NCBI GenBank assembly: GCA_025362825.1 | Contig: JANYFF010000322.1 | Span: forward strand, 1-17,615 | Length of the DNA stretch: 17,615 nucleotides | Source: Polaromonas sp. | GTDB lineage: Bacteria > Pseudomonadota > Gammaproteobacteria > Burkholderiales > Burkholderiaceae_C | Reading direction: 5' to 3' | Shown here: one piece after another, positions 7,465 to 13,414 of the stretch | Layout of the letters: every line of letters begins with the position of its first letter | How positions within the stretch are numbered: the first letter of the stretch is position 1 | Translations under genes and position numbers: made by a program | Notes under the pieces: model-generated | The model's database searches: none | What the model was told of the DNA's origin: nothing | The model's input: the letters and a program-made list of their open reading frames with translations, nothing else

Positions 7465-7478
7465 ACGGCACATGCCGT
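7465..7478. promoter_or_regulatory. Perfect 6-2-6 palindrome at the predicted mRNA 5' end of the sulfurtransferase operon
   Basis: ACGGCA-CA-TGCCGT lies between the sigma-54 promoter and the sulfurtransferase ATG, starting 2-3 nt after the expected transcription start. As RNA it would form a 5'-terminal stem that could protect the message; as DNA it could bind a repressor. Both are inference. Confidence 0.4.
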
Positions 7479-7491
7479 CCCACTAGTTAGT

Positions 7492-7506
7492 GCAACGGAC
7501 GTGCCA
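7492..7506 (-). promoter_or_regulatory. Sigma-54 (RpoN) -24/-12 promoter of the sulfurtransferase-OsmC-flavoprotein-rubredoxin operon
   Basis: On the minus strand TGGCAC-GTCCG-TTGC reproduces the -24/-12 consensus. Exactly 10 nt separate the invariant GG and GC, and the next base is A (TTGCA). The expected transcription start is near 7480, leaving a leader of about 37 nt before the sulfurtransferase ATG at 7444. The gene directly upstream encodes a sigma-54 activator, which makes a chance match unlikely. Confidence 0.9.
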
Positions 7507-7533
7507 GGCCATCTTTCAACCCAAAATAAATGC

Positions 7534-7598
7534 AAAATAGCGCCCTAGACCCGGCGAAGACTACTTATGTAGCTATTTAATTTATAGCAAGCTATTTT
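7534..7598. repeat. AT-rich inverted/direct repeats around AAAATAGC and GCTATTTT
   Basis: AAAATAGC at 7534-7541 is inverted relative to GCTATTT at 7572-7578 and GCTATTTT at 7591-7598. The region lies between the sigma-54 promoter and the end of the activator gene. It could bend or bind protein (an IHF-like role) or be a degraded intergenic repeat. I see no firm IHF consensus. Confidence 0.35.
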
Positions 7599-7614
7599 CT
7601 GGCAGATAGTTTGG

Positions 7615-7642
7615 GGCGACAAATTGTCTACAAACTGTCGCC
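7615..7642. promoter_or_regulatory. 28-bp near-palindrome over the activator's stop codon: candidate enhancer (UAS) and/or terminator
   Basis: The minus strand reads GGCGACA-GT-TTGT, centre AG, then ACAA-TT-TGTCGCC. Arms of 13 nt match at 11 positions. The dyad spans the TAG stop of the sigma-54 activator gene (7628-7630) and ends about 110 bp upstream of the -24 element, the usual distance for an activator binding site. It could also fold as an RNA hairpin, but no T-run follows, which favours the DNA-site reading. Both functions may apply. Confidence 0.5.
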
Positions 7643-9322
7643 TTTGTGGAGGCCGATTTTGCGGAGCCGGTAGGCAAACTGCCGCACCGTCAGGCCCATC
7701 GCCATGGCGGCACGCGACTGGTTTCCGCCGTGTGCCGCCAGCACCTGCTCAAGTTGCACGGCCGAATGCGATTGCGCAAACTGGTAGTCGCGCACCAGCG
7801 GCGCTGACGCCACGGGGCTACCTGCCACAGAGGCCGGGGGTGCGTCATGGGAAGAAGTTTCAACAGGCAGGCCCTGCGCGGCCGGTAAAAACCGGTCCAG
7901 TTCACGGCCCGTGACCATGGTGCTGTCGGTCAGCAAAACCAGGCGCTCGATCACATTGCCCAGCTCGCGGATATTGCCCGGCCACGGGTGCTGCTCCAGC
8001 CGCACCAGCGCTTCGGGCGACAGGCTGACGTTGCGCTGGTTAGCCTGGTTGACGCGGCTCAGGAAATGAACCGCCAGGGCGCGTATGTCCTGCTGGCGCT
8101 CGCGCAGCGACGGCAAGCGGATGGGAATGACGTTCAGCCGGTAAAACAGGTCGCGCCTGAAGGTGCCCTGCTGCACATCCACTTCCAGGTCGCGGTTGGT
8201 GGCGGCCACCACGCGCACCGTGACTTTTATCTCGCGCTTGCCGCCCAGCCGCACGATGGTGCCCTCCTGCAGCGTGCGCAGCAGCTTGGTCTGCATGGCC
8301 AGCGGCATTTCGCCAACCTCGTCGAGAAATATCGTGCCGCGGTCGGCCTGCTCAAACCATCCGGCCCGCGTGCCCTGGGCACCGGTGAAGGCGCCGCGCT
8401 CGTAGCCAAACAGCTCGGACTCAAACAGCGTGTCCGGAATCGCCGCACAATTGACCTTGATGAAAGGCTGGTCGCGCCGCTGGCTCGACAGGTGCACCGC
8501 CCGCGCAAACAGCTCTTTGCCAGTGCCCGACTCACCCAGCAGCAACACACTGGCCGTAGCCTCCGACACACGCTCCAGCTCGTCCAGTGCCTGCAGCAGC
8601 GCAGGCGAGGTGCCGATGATGCCGTAGCGCGCTGCAGCGGTTTCCAGCGCGCGTGTCAGCAGCTTATTTTTAGTCTGCAGGGCGCGTGTCTTGTCGGCCA
8701 CCAGCGCCTGCAGCTGCAGCAGCTGCCCGGCCAGCGTCGCCAGAATCTTCAACACCGCAACGTCGTCGGCCAGCTGGCGGTCACGGCTGCGGATGCGGTG
8801 GCAGGCCAGCACGCCTATGACTTCGCGGTTGACTTCAATCGGCAACGCGATAAAGGCCACCACATCCTGTGGCAGCTGCGCGCGCGCCACCGAACGCGCC
8901 AGAAACTGCGGCTCAGCGTCAATGTCCTGCACGATGATGGGCTGCGCCGTTGCCAGCACGCGGCCAGTGATGCCTTCACCCGGCCCATAGCGGCCGCGCG
9001 CCATTTCGGCTTTGGTCAGGCCATAGGCATAGCGGATGGCGGATGAAGGCATGGCGTCGGGCGCGCCGCGCGCCTCGGGCTTGCGGTTGGCCAGTCCTTC
9101 CAGCGCAATGTCGCCGACAAAATCCGCCAGCACGATGCGGCCGCGGTTCAGGCCTAACAGCTCGGAGATCAAATGCAGCATTTCGCGCAGAACCACTTCT
9201 GGCGCCAAGCTTTTGCCAACCAGCCGCATCACCTCGCTCATCAGGAGGAGTTCCTGGGCGCGCCACTGCGGATTGGGCGCCGGGCTGGCGCTGGTTGTGC
9301 GAACGGCTGGGACGGAAAGCAT
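7628..9322 (-). CDS. Sigma-54-dependent transcriptional activator, GAF-AAA+-Fis (NifA-like layout)
   Basis: A 564-aa enhancer-binding protein, counted from the ATG at 9322; an in-frame TTG at 9337 would add five residues, and neither has a strong RBS. Order of domains: GAF sensor (about 35-185; REMLHLISELLGLNRGRIVL, EGITGRVLATAQPI, IGVLACHRIRS), a coiled linker, the AAA+ domain (about 235-465) and a C-terminal Fis-type HTH (about 520-560). The AAA+ motifs are complete: Walker A GESGTGKE, the sigma-54 loop GAFTGA, Walker B GTIFLDEVGEM and the arginine-finger region FRRDLFYR. The HTH reads NQSRAAMAMGLTVRQFAYRL. There is no receiver domain, so control is probably by a small molecule or partner at the GAF domain. 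The sigma-54 promoter just downstream makes the sulfurtransferase operon the likely target. The effector is unknown. Confidence 0.95.
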   Translation of the reverse strand: MLSVPAVRTTSASPAPNPQWRAQELLLMSEVMRLVGKSLAPEVVLREMLHLISELLGLNRGRIVLADFVGDIALEGLANRKPEARGAPDAMPSSAIRYAYGLTKAEMARGRYGPGEGITGRVLATAQPIIVQDIDAEPQFLARSVARAQLPQDVVAFIALPIEVNREVIGVLACHRIRSRDRQLADDVAVLKILATLAGQLLQLQALVADKTRALQTKNKLLTRALETAAARYGIIGTSPALLQALDELERVSEATASVLLLGESGTGKELFARAVHLSSQRRDQPFIKVNCAAIPDTLFESELFGYERGAFTGAQGTRAGWFEQADRGTIFLDEVGEMPLAMQTKLLRTLQEGTIVRLGGKREIKVTVRVVAATNRDLEVDVQQGTFRRDLFYRLNVIPIRLPSLRERQQDIRALAVHFLSRVNQANQRNVSLSPEALVRLEQHPWPGNIRELGNVIERLVLLTDSTMVTGRELDRFLPAAQGLPVETSSHDAPPASVAGSPVASAPLVRDYQFAQSHSAVQLEQVLAAHGGNQSRAAMAMGLTVRQFAYRLRKIGLHKGDSL

Positions 9323-9392
9323 TCTGCAGACTAGCAATAAACCGGCCTGAAATGCTTTTATCGCGTTTTAGCCGATTTGTTTGCACCGCCGA

Positions 9393-9417
9393 GCTGGCGG
9401 GATGTACCCATGCCAGC
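9393..9417 (-). terminator. Hairpin between the RcnB-like gene and the sigma-54 activator gene
   Basis: GCTGGC and GCCAGC are inverted around 13 nt, and an inner GGG/CCC can extend the stem with a 2-nt bulge. It begins 22 nt past the RcnB-like stop. No T-run follows on the minus strand, so termination is possible but not shown. Confidence 0.35.
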
Positions 9418-9438
9418 CAGTGTGCAGCCCGCCAGATA

Positions 9439-9942
9439 CTAGCCGCCGAGAAGGCCCTGAATGATGTCCACCACAATGTTGTTCTGCTGCTGGACCAGTA
9501 CCACGTCACCGCCCAGGCGCGCGTAGCGGTAACCATAAGGTGCCGGCGGCAGCATGCGGATCACCGGCGGGGCAACGGTGTAAACAGTGACGCCGCGCGG
9601 TACGGGCTGGCCGACCACCCAGTTCCGAACCTGTCCGGGGGGCATGCAGCCATTATTCTTTTTGGCAAGACCTGGCGGGCAGCGCTTGCCGTCGCCGTAG
9701 TTCGTGGTGTAGTACTCGCGCACATAGGTGCGCTGCTGGTCATTGAAGTAGGCACCGTGCTTGATATCTTCGCGCTCGCGTTTGTCGGCGCGCTTGTCTT
9801 CCTTGTCTTCGCGCTTTTGACTATGTTTGTCGCGTCCGTCACCATCGCCATCTCCTTTGTCTTTCGCAAAAACGGGGCCTGCAATAAACAGCGAGGTGAT
9901 CGCGATAGCGACCAGGCGGCGGGAGGTGTGTGCGTGTGTCAT
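9439..9942 (-). CDS. RcnB/CigR-like exported protein of unknown role
   Basis: A 167-aa exported protein. The ATG at 9942 is chosen because AAGGAAG lies 8 nt upstream and a signal peptide follows at once (MTHAHTSRRLVAIAITSLFI then AGPVFA, cut before KDKG). A highly charged stretch of about 35 residues comes next, including KREDKEDKRADKRERED. The folded part follows: FNDQQRTYVREYYTTNYG, CPPGLAKKNNGCMPPGQ, VVGQPVPRGVTVY, RMLPPAPYGYRYARLGGDVV and a C-terminal VVDIIQGLLGG. These are hallmarks of the RcnB/CigR superfamily. RcnB itself is a periplasmic protein in nickel/cobalt homeostasis; whether this one binds metal is not evident. Two cysteines bracket the Lys/Asn turn and may form a disulfide. 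No metal transporter or sensor lies nearby. Confidence 0.82.
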   Translation of the reverse strand: MTHAHTSRRLVAIAITSLFIAGPVFAKDKGDGDGDGRDKHSQKREDKEDKRADKREREDIKHGAYFNDQQRTYVREYYTTNYGDGKRCPPGLAKKNNGCMPPGQVRNWVVGQPVPRGVTVYTVAPPVIRMLPPAPYGYRYARLGGDVVLVQQQNNIVVDIIQGLLGG

Positions 9943-10074
9943 GGTGGGTGCTTCCTTGTGTTGCGAGGGTTTCCACAAGCTTAACGGCAGGCTCCGTGTC
10001 ACTGTTGACGCATTCGGGTAGGACAGCGCCGCGAACACGGCCTCACCCAAGGGTAATCCCGAGCGTCGCCACCC

Positions 10075-10125
10075 CTACATGAAGGCATCCATCTCATCGG
10101 CTTTCACCGGTACTCCACGCGCCCG
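10075..10125 (-). pseudogene. Probable relic of a pepP-like 3' end
   Basis: This lies in the 287-bp gap between the RcnB-like and glutaredoxin-like genes. The minus strand reads RARGVPVKADEMDAFM then stop, resembling the PepP tail in this window, TRGVPVDADGIEALMRG then stop. By hand, 34 of 48 nucleotides match without gaps against 10714-10761. A TGA at 10129-10131 interrupts the frame. Upstream of it the same frame is open for 32 codons (ATG at 10227) but shows no resemblance to PepP. Best read as a decayed fragment or partial duplication; a chance match is not excluded. The rest of the gap shows no gene and no clear promoter. Confidence 0.4.
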
Positions 10126-10229
10126 TCGTCAATCAAATCCGGGCTTGGGTTTTGATGTGCCGTCGCACCAAGTAACGCGCAACTTCAGCAAATCGTAAAC
10201 ATCATCCCTGCTGCTGACAGCAAGCATCG

Positions 10230-10661
10230 TCAGGCAGTGTCTCTCGTCGTTAGCGAGGCTGAACAAGGCTCGGAACCAGCAAATCGCCCACGCAGATATC
10301 CGGTGATCATCGTAGAGTCATACAGCCATTGGCTGTTGCCGGATGCAACAGTGATCTTCAGGCAAGGCACTTTGGTCTGCCCGCCCTTCAGCGTCAACTC
10401 ATCCCGGTCTGCGCCGGGCGGTTGCGCGTCAATGCGTTTGATGTTGAGTGACAGGCGCGCTATTTCCTGGCGCACCTTTATGCAAAACGGGCAGGTCTTG
10501 TATTGATACAAGGTCAGATCCTGGCATTGCAGGTCGGCGCTTTGCTGTGCGGCCTGCGAGCGGACGATGCCTTTGGGCCGGGTGAGCTTTTCCTTGAGCA
10601 GCATCACCGGGCCGAGGATGGTGCGCAGGGTCTTGAAGAAGGTTCTGATGATAATTTTCAT
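10230..10661 (-). CDS. Glutaredoxin-like protein with N-terminal basic/hydrophobic extension
   Basis: A 143-aa protein with a glutaredoxin fold at about residues 48-128: LTLYQYKTCPFCIKVRQEI with the redox motif CPFC at 57-60, then TKVPCL with the cis-proline at 99 and DSTMITGYL, the usual glutathione-contact end. The first 45 residues are not part of the fold. MKIIIRTFFKTLRTILGPVM followed by LLKEKLTRPKG is amphipathic to hydrophobic and basic, and may tether the protein to the membrane. This layout is, to my knowledge, seen in other proteobacterial glutaredoxins of about this size. The ATG at 10661 has only a weak AGG close before it. It lies 43 bp downstream of pepP on the same strand and may be read with the speD-murU-pepP group. 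The partner protein is unknown. Confidence 0.87.
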   Translation of the reverse strand: MKIIIRTFFKTLRTILGPVMLLKEKLTRPKGIVRSQAAQQSADLQCQDLTLYQYKTCPFCIKVRQEIARLSLNIKRIDAQPPGADRDELTLKGGQTKVPCLKITVASGNSQWLYDSTMITGYLRGRFAGSEPCSASLTTRDTA

Positions 10662-10704
10662 GCCTAATTTTAAGGGGCATGAAAACCGCTAAAGCTCCGG
10701 CGAC

Positions 10705-12105
10705 TCAGCCCCGCATCAAGGCCTCAATCCCGTCTGCATCCACCGGCACGCCGCGGGTCATCAACTCACACCCGTCTTTCGTCACCAGCGCATCGTCCTC
10801 GATGCGGATGCCGATGTTCCAGAATTCTTTCGGCACGCCTTTGGCCGGGCGCACATAAATGCCGGGCTCTATCGTCAGTACCATGCCGGGCCGCAGGATG
10901 CGTGAGGGCTTTTTCATGACGGTCTGGCCCAGCATGTCTTTTTCTTCACGCGGCTTGCTGCCAGGCTCGGTGTAGTCGCCGCAGTCATGTACGTCCATGC
11001 CCATCCAGTGGCTGGTGCGGTGCATGTAAAACTGGCGGTAGGCGCCGGACGCGAGTACGTCGTCGACGTTGCCGTGCTTTGCCTTGGGCAGCAGGCCGGT
11101 GTCGAGCATGCCCTGCGCCAGCACGCGCGTCGCGGCGTCGTGCGGGTCATTGAAGCGCTTGCCGGGTCTGGTGACTTTTACTGCGGCGTACTGCGCCTGC
11201 AGCACGATGTCATACAGCGTGCGCTGAGCTGGCGTGAATTTGCCGTCGGCCGGAAAGGTGCGCGTGATGTCACTCGCATAGCCGCCCAGCTCGCAACCGG
11301 CGTCTATCAGGCACAGCTCGCCGGGCTTGAGCTCGGCCTCACCGGCGCGGTAATGCAGGATGCAGGCGTTGGCACCGGCAGCGACGATGCTGGTGTAGGC
11401 CGGGTATTCGGAGCCGTTGCGGCGGAACTCATGCAGCAGTTCGGCTTCAAGATGGTATTCACGCAGGCCGCCCTTGACGGGAAAGCGCAGCATGGCGGCC
11501 GAGGTCTGCATGGCGCGCACATGGGCGGCGGCAGAAATCTTGCCCGCACGGCGCAGGATGGCGATTTCATGCGCGTCCTTGGTCAGGCGCATTTCATCGA
11601 GCAGGCCGCACAGGTCATGCTGGCTTTGCGGGCATTCCGCCCCCATGCGGGCACGTGCGCGCACGCTGCCCAGCCAGCTGTCGACCTGGGTTTCCAGCCC
11701 CTTGTGGGTCGCAAACGGAAACCACACCGCCTTCTGGTTGGTCAGCAGGCCGGGCATTTTTTCAGCCAGCGCCTCGACGCTGAAGGCTGCGTCAACGCCC
11801 AGCGATGCGGGTGCGGCTTTCGGCCCAAGCCGGATACCGTCCCAGATCTCGCGCTCCAGGTCTTTTGGGCGGCAAAACAGCGTGCTCTTGCCCGAGGCGT
11901 CAATCACCAGCCAGCTGTCGGGCTCGGTAAAACCGGTGAGGTAATAAAAGTAGCTGTCGTGGCGGTAAGGGAAATCGCTGTCGCGGTTGCGCGGCGCCTC
12001 TGGTGCAGTAGGCAGCACGGCCACGCCGCCGCCTGCAGCCTTGAGGGCGCGGGCAACCGCAGTGCGGCGCTTTTGGTAAACCGTCGGGGTAGAAGGATTG
12101 CTCAT
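10705..12105 (-). CDS. pepP: Xaa-Pro aminopeptidase (aminopeptidase P, M24B)
   Basis: A 466-aa cytoplasmic metallopeptidase that removes an N-terminal residue preceding proline. The AMP_N domain (about 8-140) contains the typical FPYRHDSYFYYLTGFTEPD. The pita-bread catalytic domain (about 175-455) has all five dimetal ligands: Asp268 and Asp279 (CLIDAGCELGGYASDITRTF), His366 (HRTSHWMGMDVHD), Glu413 (LTIEPGIYVRP) and Glu436 (IRIEDDALVT). The size is slightly above the 441 residues of the E. coli enzyme. The start ATG overlaps the murU stop as ATGA, so its translation is probably coupled. A decayed copy of its 3' end appears to lie about 640 bp downstream. Confidence 0.96.
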   Translation of the reverse strand: MSNPSTPTVYQKRRTAVARALKAAGGGVAVLPTAPEAPRNRDSDFPYRHDSYFYYLTGFTEPDSWLVIDASGKSTLFCRPKDLEREIWDGIRLGPKAAPASLGVDAAFSVEALAEKMPGLLTNQKAVWFPFATHKGLETQVDSWLGSVRARARMGAECPQSQHDLCGLLDEMRLTKDAHEIAILRRAGKISAAAHVRAMQTSAAMLRFPVKGGLREYHLEAELLHEFRRNGSEYPAYTSIVAAGANACILHYRAGEAELKPGELCLIDAGCELGGYASDITRTFPADGKFTPAQRTLYDIVLQAQYAAVKVTRPGKRFNDPHDAATRVLAQGMLDTGLLPKAKHGNVDDVLASGAYRQFYMHRTSHWMGMDVHDCGDYTEPGSKPREEKDMLGQTVMKKPSRILRPGMVLTIEPGIYVRPAKGVPKEFWNIGIRIEDDALVTKDGCELMTRGVPVDADGIEALMRG

Positions 12106-12851
12106 GGGTTCGGGCCTGCGGTGGGGGTTTGATTCAGTTCGTCCAGCCGCGCCGGCGTGCCGACATCGGTCCAGGCCTGGGTGTACAGCTCGGCGCTTAC
12201 CTGCTGATTGTCCATCGCACGCCGTAACAGCGGCGCCAGCGGGGCCTTGAGGCCGTGCGGGTTGCCGGCAGGCAGGCTGTCGAAAAAGGCCTTGCGGTAC
12301 AGCGCGATGGTGCTGAAGGTCAGGCGCGGCAGGGTTGACGTGGCAGGCAGGTTCAGCGCCAAGCCGTTTTCATCCAGGCCGAAATCGCCCCTGGGGTTGT
12401 GCGGCGGATTAGGCACCAGCCACAGGTGGACGAGTTTGCCACTGGCAGCAAAACGCTCAAAAACTGCCTGGGTAAATTCAAAGCCCGGCACAAAAACGTC
12501 GCCGGCCAGCACCCAAAAAACGTCGTCCAGCAAAGGCAGGGCCCGGGCGATGCCGCCAGCGGTTTCCAGCGCACTGCCAAAGTCCAGGCCTTCGTGCGAG
12601 TATGAAATTGATAGCATACTGCGCCGGTTTTCCGGGGGCCTGGCATCGAAATGACTGGTAATTTGTGCTCCGAGCCAGTCCGTGTTGATGACCAGCCTTG
12701 TAAAGCCGCCACGCGCCAGGGCGTCGGTATGCCATTCGATCAGCGGCTTGCCGCGCACCTTCAGTAGCGGCTTGGGTGTGCTGTCGGTCAGCGGCCGCAT
12801 GCGTTCACCGCGGCCTGCGGCCAGGATCATTGCTGTACCGCCGCCGCTCAA
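12102..12851 (-). CDS. murU: MurU-type nucleotidyltransferase (N-acetylmuramate-1-phosphate uridylyltransferase family)
   Basis: Predicted 249-aa sugar-1-phosphate nucleotidyltransferase. The N-terminal signature MILAAGRGERMRPLT, then STPKPLLKVRGKPLIEW and FWVLAGDVFVPG, is that of MurU, which makes UDP-MurNAc in the peptidoglycan recycling shortcut of many proteobacteria. I prefer the TTG at 12851: GGGGA lies 6 nt upstream and TTGA overlaps the speD stop by 4 bp. The alternative ATG at 12830 gives 242 aa and matches the usual family start but lacks a clear RBS. The open frame continues upstream to 13139 only because it runs antiphase through speD. MurU is often encoded beside the kinase AmgK, which is absent here, so specificity is inferred. 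Glucose- or mannose-1-phosphate enzymes are related alternatives. Confidence 0.86.
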   Translation of the reverse strand: MSGGGTAMILAAGRGERMRPLTDSTPKPLLKVRGKPLIEWHTDALARGGFTRLVINTDWLGAQITSHFDARPPENRRSMLSISYSHEGLDFGSALETAGGIARALPLLDDVFWVLAGDVFVPGFEFTQAVFERFAASGKLVHLWLVPNPPHNPRGDFGLDENGLALNLPATSTLPRLTFSTIALYRKAFFDSLPAGNPHGLKAPLAPLLRRAMDNQQVSAELYTQAWTDVGTPARLDELNQTPTAGPNP

Positions 12852-13225
12852 GACTCGTCCCCGCGGTCCAGCGAGCGCTGCTCTGTCCATTCGGGCACAA
12901 AACGGTCTGTCAGCGACTGCAGCAGCGCATGCGCCCTGGCCGAGTGGTCGCCGCCCAGGTTGCAGACATAAACATCCAAAGTTACTGCTTTTTGCCCCGG
13001 CCAGGTGTGTACGCACACGTGGGAGCCGGCCAGCAGCACCGTCACAGAGATGCCGCCGGGGCCGTGTCCAGTTACCGCACAGGTATGGAATAACTGGTTC
13101 ACCGCTTGCAGGCCTGACGCGGTGACCGCTTGCAGGCACCAGGCACCCAATTTTTCAGCGTCCAGCATCCACACCGGGTCGCCGCGGCAGTTGTGAAGGT
13201 CGGCTGTCAAGTGGAGGCCTCGCAT
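12848..13225 (-). CDS. speD: S-adenosylmethionine decarboxylase proenzyme, short bacterial type, with altered cleavage-site residues
   Basis: A 125-aa pyruvoyl enzyme precursor; the active form would supply decarboxylated AdoMet for spermidine synthesis. Aligned to the class 1B family (Thermotoga type): HLTADLHNC at the start, the self-processing segment LLAGSHVCVHTWPG and the DVYVCNLG block. Ser68 would become the pyruvoyl group, His73 is the processing histidine and Cys88 the catalytic cysteine; all are present. Two residues usually acidic in the family differ: Gly67 replaces the Glu before the cleaved Ser (normally ESH), and Gly77 replaces the Glu of HTWPE. Processing may be slowed or the protein may have another role. 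The ATG at 13225 has only a closely spaced AGGG. First gene of the overlapping speD-murU-pepP group; no spermidine synthase gene lies in the window. Confidence 0.85.
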   Translation of the reverse strand: MRGLHLTADLHNCRGDPVWMLDAEKLGAWCLQAVTASGLQAVNQLFHTCAVTGHGPGGISVTVLLAGSHVCVHTWPGQKAVTLDVYVCNLGGDHSARAHALLQSLTDRFVPEWTEQRSLDRGDES

Positions 13226-13331
13226 GCCCTGACTTTAGACGATGCCGCCGCGTGTTTCGCCGGTTTTTCCAAACTTGAAGAGATCTAACTGCCAAAACAA
13301 AAAATGTTTCTTTAAATGCTCCTTAACCGTT

Positions 13332-13359
13332 TTGCGATTGTTTTAATGATCATTATAAA
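13332..13359 (+). promoter_or_regulatory. Probable sigma-70 promoter of hipBA
   Basis: TTGCGA (13332-13337), 16 nt, then TATAAA (13354-13359), in a strikingly AT-rich patch of an otherwise GC-rich window. The predicted start near 13366 leaves about 50 nt of leader containing the operator palindrome. A second weak option uses TTGTAA at 13361. Confidence 0.5.
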
Positions 13360-13380
13360 ATTGTAAAAGATAATTAAAAT

Positions 13381-13402
13381 AGTCTTTATCGAGATAAAGA
13401 CT
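13381..13402. promoter_or_regulatory. Perfect 10-2-10 palindrome, candidate HipB operator
   Basis: AGTCTTTATC-GA-GATAAAGACT is a flawless dyad ending 12 bp before the hipB ATG. HipB-type antitoxins are dimeric HTH repressors of their own operon and bind such palindromes. Position and symmetry make this the obvious autoregulatory site. Only one full copy is visible; E. coli hipBA has several operators. Confidence 0.75.
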
Positions 13403-13414
13403 ACAATCAGCATC

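Noticed and set aside
7988..9046. 352-codon open frame on the plus strand opposite the sigma-54 activator gene
   Set aside because: Gln/His/Arg-rich shadow of a clear AAA+ protein gene.
10129..10227. 32-aa minus-strand ORF ending SKPKPGFD
   Set aside because: In the same frame as the pepP-like relic but too short, with no clear RBS or recognised family. Mentioned under the relic rather than called as a gene.
10987..12132. 381-codon open frame on the plus strand opposite pepP
   Set aside because: Shadow of pepP, which has all catalytic ligands.
12852..13139. N-terminal extension of murU to an ATG at 13139
   Set aside because: It runs out of frame through speD, reads as low-quality sequence, and the nucleotidyltransferase fold begins only at MILAAGRG.
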